From Serpentinicella alkaliphila (GTDB lineage: Bacteria; Bacillota; Clostridia; Peptostreptococcales; Natronincolaceae), in NCBI RefSeq assembly GCF_018141405.1, contig NZ_CP058648.1, forward strand, positions 1,627,001-1,691,000: 64,000 nucleotides of DNA, in the 5' to 3' direction. Below the pieces are notes generated by a model that was given only the letters and a program-made list of their open reading frames with translations, had not been told where the DNA came from and ran no database searches. This document shows, piece by piece, positions 17,971 through 26,552 of the stretch. Position 1 is the stretch's first letter; each line of letters starts with the position of its first letter. The position numbers and the translations under genes were made by a program.

Positions 17971-18514
17971 GTCAAATATATCATGTGGTATCTGCCAGGA
18001 TCTCATACCATTGGTTCTGGACAACGTGGCTAGTGAAGATAGTCAAAGAATTGTTACTGCACATGTAGAATGCTGTAAAGACTGTGAAATCCTATATAAT
18101 AGTGTTAAAGGTCCAGATTCTAATCTACAGGATGATAGTAAGATTATTAAGTCCATAAAGAGAAAAATTTATTTTAGTTGTATTGCACTTCTTGTAATTG
18201 GAACTATGATTGGAGTGTATCTGTCTAATTCAATGGGGATGTTCTATAACATTATATTAATGCCTATGATAGGTGCAATTGCCTATTACATCCTAGGGAA
18301 AAGATGGTATATTGTATCTGTAGGTGTTTTCATAACTTCTTACATTTGGTTATTTGTCGGATTTGTTATTGAATACCGTAAATTAGCCATAGAAATATTT
18401 TATTACCCTATATATTTAACCGCTATATATACAGCTCTGACAGTTATTGGAGTTTTTGTTTCGAAATTATTGTATTTTGCTTTTAAAAAGGAAGGGGTAA
18501 AACATGTTAAATAA
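17957..18514 (+). CDS. membrane anti-sigma factor with zinc-finger (ZAS-type)
   Basis: The 185-residue protein has an N-terminal zinc-binding anti-sigma motif: a first pair CGIC (C10, C13) and the hallmark HVECCKDC (His36-x3-Cys40-x2-Cys43). About four hydrophobic segments follow (roughly residues 70-90, 92-108, 112-135 and 145-172), so it sits in the membrane with its zinc domain inside. Such proteins hold their ECF sigma factor inactive until an envelope signal arrives. Its start overlaps the sigma gene by 14 bases, which favours matched amounts of the pair. The extra membrane helices, beyond the single one of many anti-sigmas, could themselves sense the signal. Confidence 0.88.
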   Translation: MNQHKSNISCGICQDLIPLVLDNVASEDSQRIVTAHVECCKDCEILYNSVKGPDSNLQDDSKIIKSIKRKIYFSCIALLVIGTMIGVYLSNSMGMFYNIILMPMIGAIAYYILGKRWYIVSVGVFITSYIWLFVGFVIEYRKLAIEIFYYPIYLTAIYTALTVIGVFVSKLLYFAFKKEGVKHVK

Positions 18515-19268
18515 AAATAGAGTTTTAAAAGTTATAGCAGGATTGTTAGCATTACTAATAGTTTCAGGATTGTTATTTATTGTTAATTCATTTGTTGGAA
18601 ACCCAATTTCTGCGAGTATTGCAACATCAAAAATTAATTCTTATGTGCAAGCAAATTATTCAGATTTAGAATTAGAAGTATCAAAGGCAACATATAATTT
18701 TAAAACCTCAGCATATCAATCATTCGCTGTATCTAAAAAAAGTGAGGATACCAGGTTTTCAATTAGCTGGCGAAAAGGCCATATTTCAGATTACTATGAG
18801 TCTGAGGTAGTGAGCAGATTCTCAACTTATAGGAGGCTAAGTGAGGAGTTTGATAATGCAATAGAAAGAATAATTTCTGAGGAGTTTCCATATGAAGTAG
18901 ATTTGATAATCGGGGATTTTGCAAAAAGTGAAGGGGATTTTAGTACTTTAGTTTTAGATATGCCGTTGGACATACATAATCCACCCCTAAAGACTACGCT
19001 TACCATATGGACTTTTATTGAGGAATATAGCTATGAAGCATTGGCAGAGCAACTTTTGGACTTACATAGGCTAATGTTAAAACATCAAATACCAATTAAT
19101 GAGTATTCATTAAGATTAGTGAAAGATTATAGAAATTCTGAAAAGAAAGAGTTTACTCCAGATGAGTTTTATATATTTGATTTCCCTGCAGAATTTATTT
19201 ATGAACATGGCTTAATTGAAAGAATAAAAGATCATCAAAAAGATTATGAAACTAAATATAGTAAATAA
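18504..19268 (+). CDS. YfjL-like membrane-anchored extracytoplasmic protein
   Basis: The 254-residue protein has one N-terminal membrane anchor (VIAGLLALLIVSGLLFIVNSF) and an outside domain beginning NPISASIATSKINSYVQANY, the pattern of B. subtilis YfjL-like proteins. A Lys/Asp-rich tail ends the chain. No enzymatic motif is seen. The gene follows aaggaaggggt and overlaps the anti-sigma gene by 11 bases, so it is the third member of the ECF operon. It may be a target or co-sensor of the sigma factor. The function of YfjL proteins is not established. Confidence 0.72.
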   Translation: MLNKNRVLKVIAGLLALLIVSGLLFIVNSFVGNPISASIATSKINSYVQANYSDLELEVSKATYNFKTSAYQSFAVSKKSEDTRFSISWRKGHISDYYESEVVSRFSTYRRLSEEFDNAIERIISEEFPYEVDLIIGDFAKSEGDFSTLVLDMPLDIHNPPLKTTLTIWTFIEEYSYEALAEQLLDLHRLMLKHQIPINEYSLRLVKDYRNSEKKEFTPDEFYIFDFPAEFIYEHGLIERIKDHQKDYETKYSK

Positions 19269-19308
19269 CAGTTAAAGGATGTGTGAAGACTGCACGTCCT
19301 TTAACTGT
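19268..19308 (+). terminator. hairpin ending the ECF operon
   Basis: ACAGTTAAAGGA and TCCTTTAACTGT form a perfect 12-bp stem, with an inner GTG/CAC pairing. The following T-run is weak (ATAGTTATTT). The stem overlaps the stop codon. Confidence 0.7.
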
Positions 19309-19358
19309 ATAGTTATTTATAACTTATTATAAATACTAAATACTTTTTTAAAAAAGAG

Positions 19359-19478
19359 ATGAACTTTATAGTCTTGAAAGCACTTAAAGAACCTCGTTTA
19401 TATCAGGCAGCCTTTTTAGAAGGAACAGGATCAACACTAAATCCTAAGGGGATCAGTTTAGATTTAAAAGATTTTTGA
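19359..19478 (+). CDS. short ORF of unknown origin, possibly a gene relic
   Basis: An ATG-initiated frame of 39 codons (MNFIVLKALKEPRLYQAAF at its start) is present, with a weak gag ribosome site. Composition looks protein-like, but I recognise no family, and it lies between the ECF operon terminator and a decayed transposase. It may be the tail of a lost gene. Apart from this and the terminator, 19269-19576 holds nothing I can support. Confidence 0.25.
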   Translation: MNFIVLKALKEPRLYQAAFLEGTGSTLNPKGISLDLKDF

Positions 19479-19576
19479 TAATTATTTTCTAGGCTCTGCT
19501 TAAGAAAAATGTTGAAAATTGATATTACTTGAATATTTGGTTATAATTAAGACTACACAGATGATTATGGAGGTCT

Positions 19577-20575
19577 TTGTATGCCACAATTGTAGAGTCA
19601 ATTATAAAACACATACAGGTTTTGGGAACAACGGGACAAGAAGAAGTATTAAATTACCTTGAAGAAGTAATTGTGTTAGGCTCATTTGTTACTGAAGCTG
19701 CAGATGAGGTTAAGGAAAATAGATTTTCAAGGGGAAGGTTTGTCCTCATTGTGAAAACGATAAAGTATCAAGAAACGTTAAATTTGATGGAAAACAAAGG
19801 TATATCTGTAAGTCTTGTAGAAGAACTTTTAATAATTTTGCACAATAACCAAGTTACAATAGTAAGAAAGATACACGAAAATGGATATTATATGCGAAGT
19901 GCATGATAAATGGCTACTCTATCAGAAAATGTGCAGATATAGTTGAAATCAGTGTACCTACAACATTCTTCTGGAGGCATAAAATTATAGATGCAATTAG
20001 AACTTTCGTGGGAATGGGTAGCGTCGGAGGGGTTGTAGAAGTTGACGAAACCTTCTTCAGAGAATCATTCAAAGGGAACCATAAAAAAGCACAACCTTTA
20101 CCATGCCCAGAAAATAACGAAGGAGAGGAGCAAAGGGTAGTCAAAGCAATAAGGGTCAAAAGAAAAAAAGAGGAATCTCCAACGAGCATGTTTGTGTGCT
20201 ATGTGCTTTGTGCTATGGATAGGGCTGGGAATATTATGACCGAACTTATATGTAAAGGAAGGATGAAGCATACAGATATAGAAAGGTTCTTTGAGAATAG
20301 GATTGATGATGATTCTATTTTCTGTACTGACAACATAAGAGTTATATTAAGTTTGCACAAAATACGGGAGTTGAACTAAAACAAATTAAGCGTGGAAGGC
20401 ATAAAGAAGGGGTTTATCATATACAACACATCAACTCTTATCATAGTAAACTCAAAAGTGGTTGAATAGGTTTAATGGTGTGGCTACTAAGTATCTTTCA
20501 AATTATATGTATTGGTTTAAATGGCTTCAATATTTTGATACAGAGAAGAATACTTTAAGAGTAAACATCTTATAG
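19577..20575 (+). pseudogene. IS1595-type (ISXO2-like) transposase relic
   Basis: Pieced-together frames give one transposase. The N-terminal part (TTG start, QVLGTTGQEEVLNYLEEVIV) is followed after a frameshift near 19735 by the zinc ribbon CPHCEND and CKSCRRTFNNFAQ. An in-frame TAA lies at 19846. The DDE part has EVDETFFRESFKGNHKK and ends in FCTDN. A frame change near 20345 leads to KFAQNTGVELKQIKRGRHK, and another near 20459 leads to LSNYMYWFKWLQYF, which runs to TAG at 20573-20575. These are all features of IS1595-family DDE transposases (PF12762). Three frame breaks plus a nonsense codon make it inactive. I could not find terminal repeats. Confidence 0.85.
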
Positions 20576-20762
20576 TGCAATCTCACACTTCTCATTGTGA
20601 TACAAAACTAAGAGATTTTAAAATCAAGAAAACCATGTTTGTATAATAAATTTTCTAACATAAAAACGCATTTGTAAGATAATGTTCACTAATATATTTG
20701 GTTGTGAATCTTAATGCTATGCGGCCTATCAGTGAAACTTGAAATTATTAGGGGGAGATTTT

Positions 20763-20984
20763 TTGAGCACCAATAAAACAAATGGTTTTTGGGTTTGGCT
20801 TATATCTGTTGTTATAGCTGGCATAATAAATGGTGTTGTTAATAGCATTGCAGGATTTGAATATGATGTGTTTTCGGATAATTTTAACATTATAAAATTG
20901 TCAGTAGATTTACTTATATATGTTATTATTTTTGTACCTACATATTATTTGATAGTATATATTATAAATAAATCTAGAAAATAG
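20763..20984 (+). CDS. small two-helix membrane protein of unknown function
   Basis: A TTG start six bases after GGGGGAG is preferred over an in-frame TTG eight codons earlier that precedes the ribosome site. The 73-residue product has two hydrophobic helices (about FWVWLISVVIAGIINGVV and LLIYVIIFVPTYYLIVYII) and ends in a basic KSRK tail. No motif or family is recognised. It is followed by a convergent peroxiredoxin relic and lies next to a decayed insertion sequence, so it may itself be a leftover or an orphan gene. Confidence 0.5.
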   Translation: MSTNKTNGFWVWLISVVIAGIINGVVNSIAGFEYDVFSDNFNIIKLSVDLLIYVIIFVPTYYLIVYIINKSRK

Positions 20985-20991
20985 ACATCAT

Positions 20992-21234
20992 TCATAAAAT
21001 ACGACATAATGGGCCCTTTTTTAATAGGCTCCCATTAATAATCTTTAATATCAACAACATTCTTAAACAGAGCCATTTTCTAAAGATTTGATCAGTACTA
21101 ACTGGAGTCCAGGCTAAAGGATGCCAAGATAGCAATACTTTTTTTTCGTTAAAGTCAGATAAACTTAAACTTTTATTATTAGTATTTTTAACAGTGAACA
21201 TCGGGGCAACATTACCTACTTTAATAATACTCAT
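20992..21234 (-). pseudogene. peroxiredoxin (AhpC/TSA) N-terminal fragment
   Basis: Residues 1-47 match the start of 1-Cys/2-Cys peroxiredoxins: VGNVAPMFTVKNTNNKSL, then SDFNEKKVLLSWHPLAWTP. After TDQ the similarity stops and the frame wanders. The peroxidatic cysteine of the usual TPVCT motif is serine here (TPVST), so even the remaining part could not reduce peroxides. Only about a third of the normal length of 150-180 residues survives, so I call it a decayed gene. It neighbours an IS relic, which may mark the deletion. Confidence 0.7.
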
Positions 21235-21369
21235 TTTTAAACTCTCTCAAATAGCATATGTATTAGTTAAAATTATAGTTTTTTATGTTTATACTAGTAT
21301 TATTAGTTTTGAATTAGTAGGTTATGAGGTATAAAAATTAAAATGTATCCTGTGAAATGGAGAAAATAT

Positions 21370-21400
21370 AAAAATTTAGCTTACCAAACGGCAAGCTAAA
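21370..21400 (-). terminator. terminator of the MarR-ABC operon
   Basis: TTTAGCTTACC (21375-21385) pairs with GGCAAGCTAAA (21390-21400) with one mismatch. The minus-strand transcript then enters ATTTTTATATTTT. Confidence 0.8.
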
Positions 21401-21425
21401 TTATATATAGAAGTATAATGTTCTC

Positions 21426-23306
21426 TTATGCACCGGAGGCAATAATATTTTTTCCAGTAAATTGACTATTGTATAACTCCGCATAGAAACCCTGGTGAGC
21501 TAATAATTCTTGGTGGTTTCCTTTTTCGATGATATTACCATCATTCATAACCAAAATTAAATCAGCATCTTTAATAGTTGAAAGTCTATGTGCAATTACA
21601 AAGCTAGTTCTTCCTTTCATAAGGAGATTCATTGCTTTTTGTATATGGACTTCGGTCCTTGTATCTACACTGCTGGTAGCCTCATCTAAGATTAAAATAG
21701 CTGGATCTGCAAGTAAAGCCCTTGCAATGGTAAGAAGCTGTTTTTGTCCTTGGGAGATATTTGATGCTTCTTCTGTTAGTATTGTGTCATATCCATCAGG
21801 TAAAGTCCTAATAAAGTAATCTGCCCTTGCCGCCTTAGCTACACTTATAATTTCATCATCAGATGCATCTTTTCGTCCGTAGCCAATATTTTCTTTAATA
21901 GTACCTTTAAATAGCCATGTATCCTGCAGCACCATTCCGAATACACTTCTCAAATGCTCTCTTGTCATATCCTTTATATTTACTCCATCGATCGTAATTG
22001 TTCCACCATCGATTTCGTAGAAACGCATTAATAGATTAACTAAGGTAGTTTTACCTGCCCCGGTTGGTCCTACTATTGCAATTGTTTGACCTGCTGAAAC
22101 ATTAATATTCATAGCTTCAATTAGAGGTTCATCCTGTTTATATGCAAACTTAACATCCTCAAAGACTACATTCCCCAAAGGTTTAGTAATTGATTTACCA
22201 TTTTCAGAATCAGGTATCTCCTCTGTTTCATCAAGCAACTCAAAAACTCTTTCTGAAGATGCTATAGTAGATTGAATAATATTAGCAATATTTGCTGTTT
22301 GGATGATTGGATGCGTAAATTGCCTAGAGTATTGAATAAAAGCTTGAATGTCTCCAATATTTATAGCACCTTTTGTCGCAAGAAGGCCACCAACAACAGA
22401 AATTATCACATAACCTATATTATTCACGAAGTTCATAAGAGGCATAATTACGCCTGAGATAAAGTCAGCTTTCCATCCTGCGTTATATAGTTGATTGTTT
22501 ATTTCATCAAAGTATTTCTTTGATTTCTCTTCTAAGGAAAATGCTTTAACAATTCTGTGTCCAGTATACATTTCTTCAATATGGCCATTAAGTTTACCTA
22601 AACTTTTTTGTTGCTCAGAAAAATATTTCTGTGATTTTTTAGCAATGTTTTTTGTTACTATAGCATATAGAGGCAATGTTACTAACAGTATTAGAGTCAT
22701 AATTGGACTAATTGTAAGCATCATAACAATTATACCTATTAAAGTTATAATTGAAGAAATAAGTTGGGTTATGCTCTGTTGAAGTGTATTACTAATATTG
22801 TCAATATCATTTGTTATTCGACTTAATATTTCTCCGTGAGTATGGGTATCGTAAAATTTTAATGGTAGCTTAGAAAGCTTTTTGCTTACATCTGATCTCA
22901 TATTGTAAACTGTTTTTTGAGCAACTGTTGCCATAATAACCTGCTGTATATAGTTGAAAAGTGCGCTTAATATATAAAGACCGCATAAAGTTAGCAATAT
23001 GTTTAATATATATCCAAAATCAATTGTTGACTCACTTAGCCCATGAAGCCTTTGAATTGTACCAGAGAATAGCTCTGTTGTAATTTTACCCATAATTTTA
23101 GGGCTAACAACACTAAAACCGGTTCCTAATATTGAAGTTATGACTACTACAAATAAGTGATATTTAAATGGTTTAAGATAACCTAATAATCTTTTGAGTG
23201 TGCCTTTAAAATCCTTAGGCTTTTCGGTAGGCATTATCATTGGTCCTAGTCCAGAGCCAGGGCCTCTTCGTGGTCTGGTATTTGAGATTTTGTCATTACC
23301 TTTCAT
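21426..23306 (-). CDS. ABC exporter half-transporter, catalytic subunit (copy 1)
   Basis: The 626-residue protein joins a six-helix exporter membrane domain (about 40-340) to an ATPase domain (about 375-615). Walker A is GPTGAGKTT, the signature is ISQGQKQ, Walker B ends ILILDEATSSVD with the catalytic Glu, and the switch is IAHRLST with His. It therefore supplies the working ATP site of a heterodimer. Its partner is the preceding gene, whose TAA overlaps this ATG by one base. Heterodimers of this type (BmrCD, LmrCD, TM287/288) expel drugs or lipids. A glycine- and arginine-rich N-terminal extension (RPRRGPGSGLGP) is typical of this subfamily. The operon is headed by a MarR regulator. Confidence 0.92.
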   Translation of the reverse strand: MKGNDKISNTRPRRGPGSGLGPMIMPTEKPKDFKGTLKRLLGYLKPFKYHLFVVVITSILGTGFSVVSPKIMGKITTELFSGTIQRLHGLSESTIDFGYILNILLTLCGLYILSALFNYIQQVIMATVAQKTVYNMRSDVSKKLSKLPLKFYDTHTHGEILSRITNDIDNISNTLQQSITQLISSIITLIGIIVMMLTISPIMTLILLVTLPLYAIVTKNIAKKSQKYFSEQQKSLGKLNGHIEEMYTGHRIVKAFSLEEKSKKYFDEINNQLYNAGWKADFISGVIMPLMNFVNNIGYVIISVVGGLLATKGAINIGDIQAFIQYSRQFTHPIIQTANIANIIQSTIASSERVFELLDETEEIPDSENGKSITKPLGNVVFEDVKFAYKQDEPLIEAMNINVSAGQTIAIVGPTGAGKTTLVNLLMRFYEIDGGTITIDGVNIKDMTREHLRSVFGMVLQDTWLFKGTIKENIGYGRKDASDDEIISVAKAARADYFIRTLPDGYDTILTEEASNISQGQKQLLTIARALLADPAILILDEATSSVDTRTEVHIQKAMNLLMKGRTSFVIAHRLSTIKDADLILVMNDGNIIEKGNHQELLAHQGFYAELYNSQFTGKNIIASGA

Positions 23307-25033
23307 TAGGCTATCTCCTCCTCTGAAAGCTGAGAAGATACAATTTCTCTATATACATCGCAGCTATTTAAAAGTTGTTTATGATTACCTATGGCCGTAA
23401 TTTCTCCTTTATCTAGAACGATTATTTGATCAGCATCAATTATAGTACTTACACGCTGTGCCACAATAATTAATGTAGCTTTTTTAGTTTGGTTTATAAG
23501 CGCAGCTCTAAGTCTAGCATCTGTCTTAAAGTCTAGGGCTGAAAAGCTATCGTCAAATAAATATATTTCTGGTTTTCTAACCAGGGCTCTAGCTATTGAT
23601 AATCGTTGTTTTTGTCCCCCGGATAAGTTTGTTCCACTTTGTGAAATTACAGATTCAAAACCTTCCTTCATATTATAAATAAACTCAGTAGCCTGAGCGA
23701 TTTCACATGCCTCTTGAATTTCATCAAATGTAGCATTTTCTTTTCCATGTTTTATGTTATCTAATACAGTTCCACTAAAAAGTACTGATTTTTGCGGAAC
23801 AAAACCTATTTTATTTCTTAGTGTTTTTTGTGTTAAATCTTTAATATTTATTCCATCAACTAGAATGATACCACTATTTGTCTCATAGAATCGGGGAATT
23901 AGGTTAAGTAATGTTGATTTTCCTGAACCAGTTCCACCAATTATTGCTGTGAATTTACCTGGTTCTGCTCTGAAAGTAATATTTTTTAAAGTAGGCTCTT
24001 CTGCACCAGGATAACTAAAGGTTACGTCATTAAACTCCACTAAACCATCCTGCTTATTAGCCTCAATAAAGTTGTTAGTATCCTTAATTTCGGGTATAGT
24101 TTCTAAGACCTCATTGATTCTTACTGCTGATGCAGATGCTCTTGGTATCATTACAAACATCATTGATACCATAATTAATGCAAACATTATTTGCATAACA
24201 TACTGAATAAAGGCCATAAGATCTCCTACTTGCATAGTACCACTATTTATTCTAATAGCTCCAAACCAGATTACTGCTATTGTTGCAAAATTAAGAGTAA
24301 GAGACATTACTGGCATTAGAGCAGCCATCAATTTATTTACTTTGAGTGTTGTATTTGTAAGATCATGGTTTGCTTCATCAAAGCGTGTTCTTTCATGATT
24401 TTCCTTATTGAACGCCCTAATAACTCTTACACCAGTTAGATTTTCACGAACTACATGATTTAATTTATCAAGCTTAGTTTGCACTAATCTAAAAAGGGGA
24501 GTAACTCTTTTTCCAACAACAACAATTCCCAAGGATATTAATGGTATTATAAATACTATAGTTAATGACAGTTTTGCATCCCTTGTAAATGCCATAACAA
24601 TACCACCAATTGCCATCATCGGTGCCCTAGCCATTAATCGAAGAGACATAATTACTAAATGCTGAACTTGAGTGATATCGTTGGTTGTTCTAGTGATTAG
24701 GGAGGATGTTCCTATTTTATCAAATTCATTTAAAGAAAAGTCTTCAGCTCGTCTAAATATTGCACTACGTAAGTCTCTTCCAAATGACAAAGCAGCTTTA
24801 GCTGACAAATAACTAGATAGTATTGCACATGAAGTGCCTACTAACGCAATTATTAACATTTGACCACCAAGTTTAATAATATAAGGGGTATCTCCATTAA
24901 CTATACCTATATCAACAATGTTTGCCATTAATGTAGGAAGGAATAATTCGCTAAGGGCTTGAAGGAAAATTAATAGCAAAGCAGCAATAACTGATAGCCT
25001 ATATGGCTTTAAAAATTTAACTAATTTAAACAT
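23306..25033 (-). CDS. ABC exporter half-transporter, degenerate-site subunit (copy 1)
   Basis: The 575-residue partner has six membrane helices and one ATPase domain: Walker A GGTGSGKST, signature LSGGQKQRLSIARAL. Walker B ends IYLFDDSFSALD, with Asp instead of the catalytic Glu, and the switch reads VAQRVST, with Gln instead of His. Its own Walker site is thus degenerate, while its normal signature completes the active site of the partner. This asymmetry is the hallmark of heterodimeric type IV exporters. It lies between the MarR gene (56 bases upstream) and the catalytic subunit. A second such pair lies at 55.5-59 kb. Confidence 0.92.
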   Translation of the reverse strand: MFKLVKFLKPYRLSVIAALLLIFLQALSELFLPTLMANIVDIGIVNGDTPYIIKLGGQMLIIALVGTSCAILSSYLSAKAALSFGRDLRSAIFRRAEDFSLNEFDKIGTSSLITRTTNDITQVQHLVIMSLRLMARAPMMAIGGIVMAFTRDAKLSLTIVFIIPLISLGIVVVGKRVTPLFRLVQTKLDKLNHVVRENLTGVRVIRAFNKENHERTRFDEANHDLTNTTLKVNKLMAALMPVMSLTLNFATIAVIWFGAIRINSGTMQVGDLMAFIQYVMQIMFALIMVSMMFVMIPRASASAVRINEVLETIPEIKDTNNFIEANKQDGLVEFNDVTFSYPGAEEPTLKNITFRAEPGKFTAIIGGTGSGKSTLLNLIPRFYETNSGIILVDGINIKDLTQKTLRNKIGFVPQKSVLFSGTVLDNIKHGKENATFDEIQEACEIAQATEFIYNMKEGFESVISQSGTNLSGGQKQRLSIARALVRKPEIYLFDDSFSALDFKTDARLRAALINQTKKATLIIVAQRVSTIIDADQIIVLDKGEITAIGNHKQLLNSCDVYREIVSSQLSEEEIA

Positions 25034-25089
25034 TAAATCATCTCTCCTATATACTGATAAGTTTGCAATAATAGTTAATATATATAGAC

Positions 25090-25533
25090 TTAAGGGTTTT
25101 CGCAGGCAGTAATCAAATTACGTTTCATCTGAGTAAATAGTTCTTTAAGCTTTATTTTATCTTCTTCAGTAAAATTTCTAAAAGTTTCAAATTCTATCTC
25201 TTTTTTTATCTTATCAACTTCCATACAAACTTCTTTACCTTTGTCTGTAATATATACTCTTGATATTCGTTGGTCTATGCTATCTTGTCTACGTTCGATA
25301 AGTCCAGATTTTTCCATTCTTTTTACCATCGCTGTAATGGTTGATGCTTTAATATTTAGCTTATTGGCTAAATCTTTTTGACTCTGACCATCACTTTTGT
25401 ATAGGGCAAAAAGAAGAAATGGTTGACCAGGATAAAGTCCAATTTTATCTAGAAGCATATGGGTTCTTTGGTAGTGGTAGCGTATAACTTGATAAAACAT
25501 ACTATTAAGAGAATCTGGTTCATTAAAGTGCAT
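25090..25533 (-). CDS. MarR-family regulator of the ABC exporter operon
   Basis: The 147-residue protein has the full MarR fold: N-terminal dimer helices, a winged helix with LANKLNIKASTITAMVKRMEKSGLI and the wing RRQDSIDQRISRVYITDKG, and C-terminal dimer helices. MarR repressors release DNA when they bind small, often toxic, compounds. It is the first gene of the minus-strand operon with the two exporter subunits, and a palindrome lies just upstream of its ribosome site (aggagtg). Autorepression with control of export is the usual arrangement. The inducing compound cannot be predicted. Confidence 0.9.
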   Translation of the reverse strand: MHFNEPDSLNSMFYQVIRYHYQRTHMLLDKIGLYPGQPFLLFALYKSDGQSQKDLANKLNIKASTITAMVKRMEKSGLIERRQDSIDQRISRVYITDKGKEVCMEVDKIKKEIEFETFRNFTEEDKIKLKELFTQMKRNLITACENP

Positions 25534-25552
25534 AATATCACTCCTAAATTAG

Positions 25553-25564
25553 TTAGTCGACTAA
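25553..25564. promoter_or_regulatory. probable MarR operator
   Basis: TTAGTCGACTAA is a perfect 12-base palindrome about 20 bases before the MarR start codon, immediately downstream of a TATAAT -10-like box on the minus strand. Binding here would block transcription of the MarR-ABC operon. Confidence 0.65.
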
Positions 25565-25774
25565 ACATTATTATACTATCATTGACATTTTTTATAGTCA
25601 ATATTATTTTTATATGTAAAAAGTTCATACTAGGTTCATAATTAAAGTCTAAAATGCAAATATCATCATTATGAAAATTCTTTATTTATTGATAAACTAT
25701 TTTATAGGGAATTATATAAGTAAAGGTATATTAAATCCTTGTATATTATATGTGAGTTCCCCTCTCAATATATA

Positions 25775-25835
25775 GCACATTAAAAATGTGCAACTTAAAG
25801 AGTCAATGGTCTATCAATATGTATAGGCCATTGAC
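25775..25835. repeat. two hairpins between the MarR and two-component genes
   Basis: GCACATT/AATGTGC (25775-25791, AAA loop) is followed by a 13-bp stem, GTCAATGGTCTAT (25802-25814) with ATAGGCCATTGAC (25823-25835). There is no T-run, so neither is a normal terminator. The rest of 25534-25877 is AT-rich and gene-free. The response-regulator promoter should lie downstream of 25830. Confidence 0.55.
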
Positions 25836-25877
25836 AGTATTACAAATATATTCATAGACAATAATGGGGTGATAGTT

Positions 25878-26552
25878 ATGGTAAACATTTTAGTTGTTGA
25901 GGACGATAAAAATCTTCAAAAACTTATGACCGCTGTTTTAAAACAAAGTGGATACAATGTTATTGTTGCAAGGGATGGTGAAGAGGCACTCGATGAAATG
26001 AGTACTTCTCATGTTGACTTATTAATTAGTGATATAATGATGCCAACAATGGATGGGTATACTTTAATTGATACGTTGAGAAAGGCAAACTATACTTTAC
26101 CTATACTAATGGTTACAGCAAAAGAAACTTTTGATGATAAAAGAAAGGGGTTTCTTGTGGGAACAGATGATTATATGGTAAAACCCATTGACATGGATGA
26201 GATGCTTTTGCGGGTAGCGGCTTTACTTAGACGTTCTAGAATAATAAATGAAAATAAATTAAAGATTGGTGATGTAGAGCTAGATAATAATACTCTTACA
26301 ATTAGTAGGAACAATGAAATAATACTTTTGCCGAAAAAAGAATTTTACCTTTTATTTAAGCTACTAAGCTACCCTAAACAAATTTTTACGAGACAACAGC
26401 TTATGGATGAAATATGGGGAATGGACACAGAGGCAGATGAAAGAACCGTTGATGTTCACATAAAAAGGCTAAGGGAGAAATTAGCAAGTTTCACTGAATT
26501 TGAAATCATTACTGTAAGAGGACTTGGTTATAAGGTGGAAAAAAGGATATGA
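25878..26552 (+). CDS. OmpR-family response regulator
   Basis: I start at the ATG after GGGGTGA rather than an in-frame GTG three codons earlier; the product has 224 residues. The receiver domain has the acidic pair in VVEDDKNLQ, phospho-acceptor Asp52 in LLISDIMMP, the switch Thr in VTAKE and Lys in VKPID. The C-terminal winged helix shows FTRQQLMDEIWG and DERTVDVHIKRLREKL, ending GLGYKVEKRI. It should bind direct repeats near target promoters after phosphorylation by the kinase encoded next, with which it overlaps by four bases (ATGA). Targets may include the adjacent exporter genes, but no binding site was identified. Confidence 0.93.
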   Translation: MVNILVVEDDKNLQKLMTAVLKQSGYNVIVARDGEEALDEMSTSHVDLLISDIMMPTMDGYTLIDTLRKANYTLPILMVTAKETFDDKRKGFLVGTDDYMVKPIDMDEMLLRVAALLRRSRIINENKLKIGDVELDNNTLTISRNNEIILLPKKEFYLLFKLLSYPKQIFTRQQLMDEIWGMDTEADERTVDVHIKRLREKLASFTEFEIITVRGLGYKVEKRI

